Shown here piece by piece: positions 34,281 to 44,373 of a stretch of 64,000 bases of DNA. The DNA is taken from contig NC_089598.1 in NCBI RefSeq assembly GCF_019320115.1, positions 26,579,491 through 26,643,490 on the forward strand, read 5' to 3'. The stretch is from Miscanthus floridulus (taxonomy: Eukaryota; Streptophyta; Magnoliopsida; Poales; Poaceae). Within the stretch, counting starts at the first letter, position 1, and each line of letters opens with the position of its first letter. Made by a program: the position numbers and the translations under genes. Below the pieces are notes generated by a model that saw only the letters and a program-made list of their open reading frames with translations, was not told the DNA's origin and ran no database searches.

Positions 34281-34599
34281 ATGTTTATATGGAGATACAG
34301 TGGAATTTATTCATGGATTTATTGGCGCATGAAAGAAATGGATATCGTAGAATTCTTTCTGCCGATATAAAATATTATCTTAGCCGTATCACGAAAAAGT
34401 CTATACAGTAGAGTTTGTGAGCCTGCGACGTCGCGCTCTCCGTGACTATGTTAATTTCACGAACTTTGCTTTTTGAATTAAATGTCACTTTGACGTCGGT
34501 ATTTAATTTAACAGTATTGTTATCTTATCGTGCGATCCGTGTGTTTTTAGTACAAAAGATTTAGTTGTCCCGTAGCAACGTACGGACGCGCTACCTAGT
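34281..34599 (+). mobile_element. Helitron-like 3' region, copy 2
   Basis: Diverged second copy of 33938-34250 (TTATTGGCGCATGAAAGAAA, GTTTGTGAGCCTGCGACGTC, GTGCGATCCGTGTGTTTTTA). Hairpin CCCGTA-GCAACG-TACGGA at 34569-34586, then CGCGCTACCTAG|T (34587-34599), i.e. a canonical CTAG end followed by T. Confidence 0.68.
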
Positions 34600-34661
34600 A
34601 AAAATAAATAAATATAAAACGTCATCATCGTGGCGAAGTGGCCGAAAGGAGGGAACATCAG

Positions 34662-34776
34662 CCTGTTCGCTTGCTCGTAAACGATCGTAAATTTCTAGCT
34701 GGGAACAGTGTTTTTCTCTCACATCAAACCAGCCAGCAGTAAATAATCCACGATCGTTTACGACCTCCCGAACAGG
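34662..34776. mobile_element. MITE with long inverted ends
   Basis: CCTGTTCG-cttgc-TCGTAAACGATCGT pairs with ACGATCGTTTACGA-cctcc-CGAACAGG, giving a 115-bp stem-rich element. The interior holds GAACAGTGTTTTTCTCTCAC. No clear flanking duplication. Confidence 0.8.
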
Positions 34777-35410
34777 TTGACAAAAGGTCACCAGTTTTCG
34801 TAGTTGCGAATAGTGGATATGCTTATCTTCTCCATTCTCCCCAATCAATAATATTCTCATTATATTGATTGGCCATTTTATAAATATCTCTAGCTAGTAT
34901 ATATCAGTCGGTCTATACTTTGCTTGATGTTGGAGTTTGCATTTCTCATTCGATATGCTCACTTACTTACTTTCTCGCCGAAAGAAAATATGCTTTCTCA
35001 CTTACTTTCTTGCTGACGAGCGGGGCGGTACGACGATACCCTTGCTTCAGCTCCTCAGGCGGTTCGTTTTAAAATAAAAAAAATGACAGTGGCTGCTATA
35101 GTGTCGTCATTAGTGTGCATGGTGTGGTGTACATGATCGATTGATTCGTCCCAAAAGGGGCGGGCTTGGGGTTGGCACATGCATGTGGTCTGGGCTGGGT
35201 GCCCGCTGCTTATAAGTAGCCGCAAGAGACGCCGCGCCCAGACACGACATATAATATATATTGTTTGTGTTGGCTTATTATTTGTGGGAGAGGAAGAGAG
35301 AGGCTCAGTGTCTTACGTTACGCCTCCCGTTCATGTCCTAGCAAAACCAACTCCATCTCTCTCTCGGATCTATCCTCTCCAACTCCGGCGGTCGATCGCA
35401 CCACCACCGT
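34777..35410. other. No supported gene; promoter-like sequence at the right
   Basis: CTGCTTATAAGTAGCCGC near 35210 could be a plus-strand TATA box followed by a leader with CT-rich stretches. ORFs from 35179 and 35265 run through the microsatellite and match nothing known. Confidence 0.35.
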
Positions 35411-35416
35411 ACCAAA

Positions 35417-35417
<1 letters not shown>

Positions 35418-35453
<36 letters not shown>

Positions 35454-35454
35454 C
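35418..35454. repeat. (CAGACG)6 microsatellite
   Basis: Six perfect hexamers. In one plus frame they read as Gln-Thr repeats, in another as Ala-Asp. It lies in an uncharacterised GC-rich block. Confidence 0.95.
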
Positions 35455-35789
35455 CAAACGCCGCCGCCGCAAAAGCAACAGCAGCCGCCCCCTTCTTCAC
35501 AGATGACGATGAGGCTGTACCAACTACTTGCGCCATCCCTACGCTGTTGAGGCCACTTGTGCTTCAGGGGCTCACGTACGGTCGCGGATTTGTATGACAT
35601 TCCTTCCACCAAGGCCGCGACAAATTCAGAGACTCGACCTTACAGCTGTACCAAGATTTCCTGTAATCTCCCCGCTCTCCTCCGACCGCGTCTCTTGTGC
35701 CGTGCGGACTCGCTCGCCACACTCGCCTTCGCCCACGTCCGCGACCGCGACGCACGGCGCCGCCTACCCTTCGAGCTTCAGGTCCACGT
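35455..35789. other. GC-rich block, uncertain coding
   Basis: ORFs on both strands. The minus-strand frame continues from the bHLH remnant after [12 protein letters not shown] but loses similarity. A plus-strand frame (LLCRADSLATLAFAHVRDRD) is not recognised. Confidence 0.3.
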
Positions 35790-36098
35790 ACGCCGGCATG
35801 GAAGACGTTGAGGACGAGGCTCTCGCGTGGGAGCCTGGGAGGTGACGTTGGTGACCTCCAGGCCGAGCGCGGCAATGGAGTCCATGATCTGGACGAAGCG
35901 GCCAGGCCTGCGCTCGCACAACAACATCTGCAGGTACAACTCGTTGGCCTCCACATGCCGCACCTCCAACTGCGCCTCAAGTCGCGTCCCTTCTCCTCCG
36001 CCGCCGCTGCACGGGCCCTCTTGCTCCTGGCGAGTTGTTGGCTCGTGCGCGGCGAGTCGTTTTTCGCCAGCCCAAACAGGCTCGCCGGCAGCAGGTGG
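35790..36098 (-). pseudogene. TDR-like bHLH gene remnant, 3' part (C-terminal ACT-like region)
   Basis: Minus strand, from the CACTA insertion downwards. SKRARAAA lies near 36010, then the C-terminal bHLH ACT-like segment [36 protein letters not shown] and LEVTNV, then [11 protein letters not shown]. This closely resembles the C-terminal half of the rice tapetum regulator TDR as I recall it ([17 protein letters not shown]). Two frameshifts break it, near 35970 (a one-base loss before EAQLEV) and near 35850 (between VTNVTS and ESLVLNVF). The bHLH DNA-binding exon is absent here. The other half of this exon lies beyond the transposon at 48900-48988. Confidence 0.72.
36096..36098. other. Target-site duplication TGG, left
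   Basis: TGG directly before CACTA. The same triplet follows the right end at 48900-48902, the 3-bp duplication expected for CACTA elements. Confidence 0.85.
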
Positions 36099-36179
36099 CA
36101 CTAGTAGAGAACAGATCTTTGATCCTCGGTTAAAATAGACTCTAGTTCTGGAATTTTTTTGCGCTTGGGACTAGAAATA

Positions 36180-36422
36180 CCTTTAGTCCCGATTGGTGGC
36201 TCCAACCGGGACTAAAGGTCCCTGCCCAATGGCTACTGCGTCAGACAGAGGTGGCAGGGACCTTTAGTCCTGGTTGGAGCCACCAACCAGGACTAAAGGT
36301 ATACTTTTACTCCCGGTTGGTGAATCCAACTGGGAGTAAAGGTCTACTCCTGGGCCGTGGCTGCGTCCGGGGTTGAAAAGTTACCTTTAGTCCCGATTGG
36401 AGCCACCAACCGAGACTAAAGG
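36180..36422. repeat. Left subterminal palindromes of the CACTA
   Basis: Four imperfect palindromes of CCTTTAGTCCCGATTGG...CCAACCGGGACTAAAGG type at 36180-36218, 36261-36299, 36304-36342 and 36384-36422. They are followed by CTTTATATTCTGG, a likely TATA box for the first transcription unit. In this superfamily such repeats bind the TnpA-type protein. Confidence 0.9.
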
Positions 36423-36755
36423 TCCCCCTTTATATTCTGGCCGCCTCCTTTCTTCCCGAGCCCGAGCTCAGCACATTTTGAAGCTCGCTGCAGTAGTGTT
36501 CTTGCTTCCTCCCTCCCTCCATTGTTCCTCCATTCATTCTTCGATTCCTTCGTCGATTTCTTCGATTTCTTCGTCGATTCTTTAGTTGTAAAGGTTACCA
36601 ATCTCATACTCTCATTTTTCACCATTGTCTTATCTCATTTTGTTCACTATATATATATATATATGGTTATTTATTGTGGTTTTTTTCATTTGTAAGCAAT
36701 TTGATCTTAAAATCACTTGAAGCTTGCATATTTACATGAAAGAAGGTTAAAGTAG

Positions 36756-38066
36756 CTAGTTGAACTTGCAGACCGTGTTCATCTTGGCGACCATGTTCTC
36801 TGCCGAGCGGTAACGGACGTCAAGGAGGAGCTTTGATTCTACGAGGGAGAGCGACAACGGTCGTGGAAGACCGTGTTCCCTTCCTCGTAGAATCCAAGCT
36901 CTTCCGTGGCAAGTACGGTGCCGTCCGGTAGAGAAATGCTCGTCGAGATGATCACGTAAGCAAGTTCAACTAGTACGGATGGTTATTTATTCATATGTCC
37001 CGATATCGTCGCAGTAGTCTGTCAATCACCGTACTTTTTATTTTAACTTTTTATGAAATAAAAACTTAGAAAATAGTTAGAAAATTATAGAAAATCCATA
37101 CTAGTTGAACTTGCGGACCATGTTCAGCTCGGCGAGCATGTTCTCTGTCGAGCGGTAACGGACATCAAGGAGGAGCTTTGATTCTACGAGGGAGAGCGAC
37201 AACGGTCGTGGAAGACCGTGTTCCCTTCCTCGTAGAATCGAAGCTCTTCCTTGACCAAGTACGGTGCTGTCCGGTGGAGAAATGCTCGCCGAGATGATCA
37301 CATAAGCAAGTTCAACTAGTACGGATGGTTATTTATTCACATGTCCCGATATCGTCGCAGTAGTCTGTCAATCACCGTACTTTTTATTTTAACTTTTTAT
37401 GAAATGAAAAACTTAGAAAATAGTTAGAAAATTATAGAAAATTCGTACTAGTTGAACTAGCGGACCGTGTTCATGTCGGCGAGCATGTTCTCTGCCGAAC
37501 GGTAACGAACGTTAAGGAGGAGCTTTGATTCTACGAGGAAGAGCGACAACAGTCGTGGAAGACCGTGTTCCCTTCCTCGTAGAATCGGAGCTCTTTCTTG
37601 ACCAAGTACGGTACCGTCCGGTGGAGAAATACTCGCCGAGATGATCACGTAAGCAAGTTCAACTAGTACGGATGGTTATTTATTCACATGTCCCGATATC
37701 GTCGTAGTAGTCTGTCAATCACCGTACTTTTTATTTTAAGTTTTTATGAAATGAAAAACTTAGAAAATAGTTAGAAAATTATAGAAAATCTGTACTAGTT
37801 GAACTAGCGGACCGTGTTCATTTCGGCGAGCATGTTCTCTGCGGAGCGGTAACGGACGTCAAGGAGGAGCTTTGATTCTACGAGGAAGAGCGGCAACGGT
37901 CGTGGAAGACCGTGTTCCCTTCCTCGTAGAATTGGAGCTCTTCCGTGGCCAAGTACGGTGCCGTCCGGTGGAGAAATGCTCGCCGAGATGATCACGTAAG
38001 TAAGGTCAACTAGTACGGATGGTTATTTATTCACACGTCCTGATATCGTCGCAGTAGTCTGTTATG
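36756..38066 (+). repeat. Four tandem ~347-bp units
   Basis: Units start with CTAGTTGAAC at 36756, 37101, 37448 and 37795; the fourth is cut at GTAGTCTGTTATG. Each contains the inverted arms GATTCTACGAGG / CCTCGTAGAATC around ~35 bp, able to form a hairpin. In units 2-4 the minus strand keeps a 63-66 codon ORF (MIISASISPPDGTVLG type). Function unknown. Confidence 0.92.
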
Positions 38067-38262
38067 TGTGTACACTCCCATTCTTCTGTTAATTTGTGAA
38101 AATATCATATGAATTATTTACCTGCCGCAGTAAAAGACGAGAACACAATGACCATTAAAAATATCATTGTTTAGAGATCTAGATAATTTTATAGTTTCTT
38201 AATTTTATTTGTTTATAAAAGGAGAAATTTATAGTGTATTAAAAAATAAGTATAGAGAGTAG

Positions 38263-38798
38263 ATGGCAACTGCTTCCGGGTCCTCGACCTCTCATGGGTT
38301 TCCAAAGTGACTTAGGCCGGGCCTCCCTCTCATTCCATGCGGCAAGTGTCGTGATGAGACGAAGATTGTGATGGAGTACCGAGTGAAGAAGGAGGGTCCC
38401 AACAAGGATCGTATCTTCTACAAGTGTTCGGATCGCAATATGAGTTATTTTATCGTATTTAATGATTATGGTTAGTTTATACCTATTTTCATGATGGTTG
38501 TGATTAAAGTTCTAATTTTTTGTTTTAATTTCAGTGGGATGGCAGTGGACGATGTTCAGGCTTCTACTGGAAGGAAGAGTATGTTGAACTCATGCAAAAA
38601 TATCTTGCACAATAGACAGATACGGCGGCTAATGAGGCAGTGATCCAGCCGAAGAAGCCCAAAGATGTTATACAATCGGGGGATCTATCTGTTTTAGTTG
38701 AGATTGATCGTGAAATCCTAGTGCTACTGAAATGTATTTTAGCTTTAGTTCTTTTAGTGGTAGTTGGGATTGTCTACATTGTAGCGATGCTTTCATAA
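38263..38798 (+). pseudogene. GRF-type zinc-finger protein in the CACTA, broken
   Basis: ATG at 38263 (MATASGSSTSHGFPK), then IPCGKCRDETKIVMEYRVKK and GPNKDRIFYKCSDRN. An intron ends at TTTAATTTCAG (about 38534), followed by WDGSGRCSGFYWKEEYVELM and a hydrophobic C-terminal segment (LLKCILALVLLVVVGIVYIV), probably membrane-spanning. The cysteine spacing and GSGRC...FYW fit GRF zinc fingers. Stops interrupt it (TGA after GFPK, TAG after YLAQ). The exact donor is not fixed. Small GRF ORFs are known companions of plant TNP2 elements; the role is unknown. Confidence 0.75.
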
Positions 38799-38880
38799 AT
38801 TTGTATCTTTTGTGGTGGCACACATGTTGTATAAATAATTAATTATGATCTAGGTTTTAATATGGTATTTATGTCATGTA

Positions 38881-41800
38881 ATGCAGATGAGCCGTCATTG
38901 GATGTATAATGCTGATTGCCGCTCCCAAGAGTTCATTGACGGCGTGCATTCTTTGTTACGTGCGGCCGAGGCAAACAAACGTGACGGTTTTATGTGCTGC
39001 CCATGTGCCATATGTAAGAATACAGTGGAATATCCTTGCTCAAGGACTCTTCATTCACACTTGTTCAAGTCGGGTTTCATGCCAAACTATATTTATTGGA
39101 CAAAGCACGAAGAAACTGGTGTTGTAATGGAAGAAGGTGAAGAAGAACAATAGGACGACAATGATATTATTCCCGATGGTGCGTGCTTCAATGATACTGC
39201 AATGGGAGAAGCTGAAGAAGAGGTAGCCGCAGAAGATGAGCCAGCTGATGATCTTTCTCAGGTCATTCGTGACGCACAAAGAGAATGTGAAAGTGAAAAG
39301 GAGAAGATCAAGTTCGAGCGGATGCTAGAAGATCACAAAAAATTGTTGTACCCAACTTGTGATGCAAGGCAGAAAAAGTTGGGAACCACACTAGAATTGC
39401 TGCAATGGAAGGCAAAGAATGGTGTATCTGACAAGGGATTTGGAGAGTTACTAAAAATCCAAAAGAAGATGCTTCCGAAGGACAATGAATTGCCCACCAC
39501 TACCTACAAAGCAAAACAAGTTGTCTGTCCTATGGGGCTAGAAATAGAGAAGATACATGCATGTCCTAATGACTGCATCCTGTACCGTGGCAAAGAGTAC
39601 AAGAAATTGGATGCATGTCCGGTATGCCATGCGTCGCGGTATAAGATCAGGCGAGATGACCCTAGTGATGTTGAGGGCAAACGTCCGCGGAAGAAAATCC
39701 CTGCCAAGGTTATGTGGTATGCTCCTATAATACCACACTTAAAACGTCTATTCAGAAACAAAGAACATGCAAAATTATTGCGATGGCACAAAGAAGACCA
39801 TAAGGTAGACAATATGTTGAGACACCCTGCTGATGGGTCCCAGTGGAGAGCAATCGACAGAGAATTCCCGGAGTTTACAAATAACACAAGAAACTTAAGG
39901 TTTGCTTTTAAGTACAGATGGTATCAATCTTTTTGGAGAGCAGAACAGTAGTCATAGCACTTGGCCTATTACTCTAAGTATCTACAACATTCCTCCTTGG
40001 TTATGCATGAAGCGGAAGTTCATTATGATGCCTGTGCTCATCCAAGGCCCGAAGCAACCTAGCAATGACATCGATGTGTACCTGAGACCACTTATTGACG
40101 AACTTCTTATTTTGTGGAATAAAAAAGGTGTACGTGTGTGGGATGAGTACAAACAGAAACACTTTGATCTGCGAGCATTGTTGTTCATAACAATCAATGA
40201 TTGGCCTGCTCTAAGTAATCTTTCAGGACAGTTAAATAAGGGATATAATGCATGCACACACTACTTCGGTGATATTAGAGGTGTATTCTTGAAAAATGTC
40301 GAAAGGTCATGTACCTTAGCCATCGTCGATTTCTTTCTACAAATCACCCCGTAAGAAAGAAAGGCAAGCATTTTAAAGGGAAGGCAGACCACCTGACCAA
40401 GCCTGGCAACCGAACCGGTGAGGATGTACTCGATATGGTCAATGATGTGAAAGTCGTCTTTGGAAAAGGACATGGAAGCCAACCTGTTTCGAACGACGCT
40501 AACGGTCACGCACCCATGTGGAAGAAGAAGTCCATATTTTGGGACCTACCTTATTGACAAGTCCTAGAGGTCCGCAGCTCGATCGACGTGATACACCTGA
40601 CGAAGAATCTTTATGTGAATCTGCTAGGCTTTATGGGTGTGTATGGAAAGCCTAAGGACATATTTGAAGCACGACAGGACCTGCGTTGTTTGAGAGAAAG
40701 AGATAACCTGCATCCAGAGAAGACAGATGATGGACGCCATTACTTACGTCCTGCTAGCTACACTCTAAGCAAAGAGGAGAAGGAAATCATGTTTGAATGC
40801 TTAAACAACATCAAGGTACCATCTGGATTCTCCTCGAATATAAAGGGTATTATAAATATGCCAGAGAAGAAATTATGTAACTTAAAGTCCCATGACTGTC
40901 ACGTTCTCATGATGCAATTACTTTTAGTTGCATTAAGAGGAATTCTACCTCCAAATATACGTCTAGCCACCGTGAAGCTATGTGCATTCCTCAATACAAT
41001 TTCTCAGAAGGCAATTGATCCAACTGATCTAGCTAAACTACAGAATGATGTGGTTCAATGTCTCATCAGTTTTGAGTTGGTGTTTCCTCCTTCCTTCTTT
41101 GATATTATGACACACCTCCTAGTTCACCTAGTCAAGGAGATTTTCACTTTCGGTCCTGTGTTCCTACACAAAATGTTCCCCTTAGAGAGATTCATGGGAG
41201 TCCTGAAGAAATATGTTCACAACCGTGCTCGCCCAGAAGGAAGCATCGCCAAGGGCTATGGAACAGAAGAGGTCATTGAGTTCTATGTTGACTTTATTCC
41301 CGACCTTGAATCAATTGGTGTTCCTGAATCGAGACATGAAGGGAGACTAAGTGGAAAGGAAACACTAGGGAGGAAAACATATATTGGTACGGATGATGAT
41401 TATTTCAATAAAGCGCACTACATAGTTCTACAGAACTGCTCTTTGGTAGATCCGTATATTGAGACACACAAGGATCTCTTACGATCCGAGTTTCCAGGGA
41501 AGATTGAAGCTTGGATTACGCGTAAGCACATGGAAACTTTCGGCGGTTGGTTGCAAAAAAAATGTCAAGGTGATGAGAGCATCCATGAGCAACTGTATTT
41601 ATTGGCTATGCAACCATCATGGCATATCGTCACATACAAAGGGTACGAGATAAATGGGAACATATTCTACACAGTAGCCCAAGATAAAAGGAGTACCAAC
41701 CAAAACAGTGGTGTCCGCATAGATGCCACAGACCCGAATGGGAATAAGCAGACATATTATGGACGCATAGATGAAATATGAGAACTAGAATATGCACCTA

Positions 41801-42238
41801 CTTTGAAGATCCCATTGTTCAAGTGCCAATGGGTCAAGGTGACCGGAGGCGGGGTAACAGTAGACAACGAGTATGGAATGACAACAGTAGACCTTAGTAA
41901 TATTGGGTACAAAGATGAACCATTCGTCCTTGCCAAGGATGTGAATCAGGTGTTCTATGTCAATGATATGTCTACCAAACTAAAAAGAGAAAAAAAACGA
42001 TAATGACTCAACCAAAGAGCCAAAGCGTCACATAGTTCTTTTAGAGAAAAGAGTCATCATGGGAATTGAGGACAAGTCAGACATGTCAGAAGATTATGAA
42101 AAGGATGACCGAATTCCGCTATTCAAAGTGAACAAAGACCCTAGCATCTTGGTAAATGATGAGGACACTCCATGGTTACGACACAATCATAACCAAGGGA
42201 CATACGTAAAGAAGAAGTTTACTGTTGTGCCCACTTGA
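38881..42238 (+). pseudogene. TNP2-like CACTA transposase, decayed
   Basis: N-terminal transposase-associated domain (MSRHWMYNADCRSQEFIDG, about 38887; CPCAICKN, RTLHSHLFKSGFMPNYI), core transposase (WHKEDHKVDNMLRHPADGSQ, STDGINLFGEQNSSHSTWP, IYNIPPWLCMKRKFIMMPV, 39780-40360), a DUF4218 region (NLKSHDCHVLMMQLLLVALR, MFPLERFMGVLKKYVHNRAR, 40890-41260) and a DUF4216-like C-terminus (41690-42000), ending about 42238. Damage: TAG at 39151-39153, a frameshift near 39910, another near 40350, TGA near 40555 and stops at 41779 and 42001. It lies downstream of the GRF ORF in the first transcription unit. Confidence 0.92.
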
Positions 42239-42716
42239 TGATATAGTGATTTAATATAGTGTGTGTTTGAGATATTATGTAATAATTGTGAATTCAGATA
42301 TTTATTATGTCATGTTTCAAATTAAATCAATGTTTGATTTGGTGGGATTTCTCTCTCAAAAAGGTAAATTAGGATATTGAGTGATGAAAAATTAAAATAT
42401 TAACGTTAAAATGATGTGAAAACAAATTTCCTGTCCAAAACCAATAGTTTTAATAATTTTAATTAAACACTACATTTTTGCATTAACAAAATAATAAATA
42501 TTAGTTACATTATGTTTTATAATTGTAACAAAAAATAAAAAAGTTAGGTTATAGATTTTTCCTATGTGCAATAAAGAAAAAGAAAATCCATATTTTTAAT
42601 AAAATAATTTTATGCCTTTTATTTAATTTACTATGTATTTAACAAAAACTATTGCATTTCTATTGTATTTAACAAGACTATTGCTTAAAACAGGCGGGAA
42701 ACGAAACTGCAGACCA
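42239..42716. other. AT-rich spacer inside the CACTA
   Basis: Intergenic sequence between the transposase and the middle palindromic array, presumably 3' UTR/terminator of the first unit. No ORF supported. Confidence 0.5.
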
Positions 42717-42951
42717 CCTTTACTCCCGGGTGGGAAGCCCACCCAGGAGTAAAGGTGGGCTGCAGTTTCGTGGCCCGCCAAAAAAAACCCTTTACTCCCG
42801 GTGCGTGTTAACAACCGAGAGTAAAGGTATACCTTTACTCCCGATTGGTAAGACGCACCGAGAGTAAAGGTACCTTTACTCCTGGTTGGTAATACGCACC
42901 GGAGGTAAAGGACCTTTACTCCCGGTGGGGGGATGGCACCGGGAGTAAAGG
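42717..42951. repeat. Internal palindromic array of the CACTA
   Basis: Five palindromes of CCTTTACTCCCGG...CCGGGAGTAAAGG type (42717-42755, 42788-42827, 42832-42870, 42873-42911, 42912-42951). GGCCTATATATACCAGG follows at about 42957, a TATA box for the second transcription unit. They differ from the left-end set by TTTACTCCC in place of TTTAGTCCC. Confidence 0.9.
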
Positions 42952-43184
42952 GGTATGGCCTATATATACCAGGGCCATCTTCTTCCTTGCGTTCTTCGCC
43001 GATTCCTCTCCCCTGCGCCCACGCCACACCGAGGACGCCGCCGCCACCCCGCTCGACGCCGGTCGTCACCACCGCCTCACGCGCGTCCGCGGTCCCCACG
43101 CCACCCCGCACGCCGACGACCTCGCTGCTGCTGCCCGCCCTGGCCCAACGTGCGCCAGCCGCTGCTTGGTAAGTTTTGGTAAGT

Positions 43185-43560
43185 TAATTTCATCATTAGC
43201 ACCGACGACCTCGCTGCTGATGCGATCTTGAATGTGTTTCGTCATTAGCACCGATGACCTCACTGCTGATGCAATCTTGAATGTGTTTCGTCATTAGCGC
43301 CGACGACCTCGCCAGCCGCTGCTTGGTGTTGTAAAAAAGTGTACCGCACGCTGGCGACCTCGCTGCTGATGCGATCTTGAATGTGTTTCGTCATTAGCGT
43401 CGACGACTTCGCTGCTGATGCGATCTTGAATGTGTTTCGTCATTAGTGTCGACGACCTCACCAGCCACTGCTTGGTGTTGTAAAAATGTGTACCATGCGT
43501 CGACGACCTCGCTGCTCTGCTGCTGCTGATACGACCTCGCTGCTTGGATGTGTACTGTGT
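43185..43560. repeat. Tandem ~60-bp repeats
   Basis: Units of GACGACCTCGCTGCTGATGCG plus ATCTTGAATGTGTTTCGTCATTAGC (split here for length) repeat about five times with insertions of CCAGCCGCTGCTTGGTGTTG. They lie in the leader or first intron of the second transcription unit. Confidence 0.85.
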
Positions 43561-44373
43561 TGTAAAAATGTTAAGTTCGTCGTCCGCGAGTGTGCACAAG
43601 CAGCTATTGTCGGCCACCAGGCCATTCCTTAACGACGACGACAAGCGTAGTCTTCATCATTAGCGCGTGTAACCGACGCGTGTCATCCAGCGACACCAAC
43701 GAAAACGGCAAATTAAGCGTACGACGATACAGTGGCTAGTCACCATTTATCTTTAAAAATAGTTACAGATATTACGATTGATGTTTCAAGTTACCACCAT
43801 AAATCGATTTATAAAGACGGTTGGTATATCACCCTGAAATCGATTTGTAGACATAGTTGGTAATAATGTGACTGGTCTCAAAAAGAAATATAGCGCAATG
43901 AAGTTCATAACCCTTTCAAGTTAGATTAAGAACTTTCTATTGAAGTTGTTGAGCTAGAAGACATGTACAACCTTTACTTGATGATATTTTCAATTAAAAT
44001 AGTATATGGCCCCAAAATTATGCTTTAAATTTTTTAGTTTTTCAAATTCAATTTTAAAATGTACATTCTTGCTGTGATACCGAATAGATCTGAAACGTAG
44101 AAATTTGTTCTCCTAAACTGAAAACATTTCTCTTTTGAAAGTAGAACATTATTTCATGAATCCAGAACATTGCCTTTGCTCAATACAAGAATTTTTTCTA
44201 TCTTCATAGATCAATGTTTGTTAACGAAATTTTATCCAAATATATTCATGTAGGGTCTTTTTTTAAGGATTTATTGTAGGATATATAATGGTCAAATAGG
44301 AACTCAATTTGGATACCCAATTTGTAAACTAAGTGTTTTTTTAGTTTATATTGGTTTTGTTTTTTGAAGCTAG
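43561..44373. other. AT-rich, probable intron of the second CACTA unit
   Basis: Between the repeat-rich leader and the ATG at 44374. No ORF supported; probably an intron or leader. Confidence 0.4.

Noticed and set aside
35564..35980. Minus-strand ORF of 138 codons as an independent gene
   Set aside because: Only its middle ([11 protein letters not shown]) is meaningful, as the frameshifted continuation of the bHLH remnant.
37101..37995. Repeated minus-strand ORFs in the 347-bp units as real genes
   Set aside because: They are repeated with the DNA unit and have no promoter or domain; kept only as a point to test.
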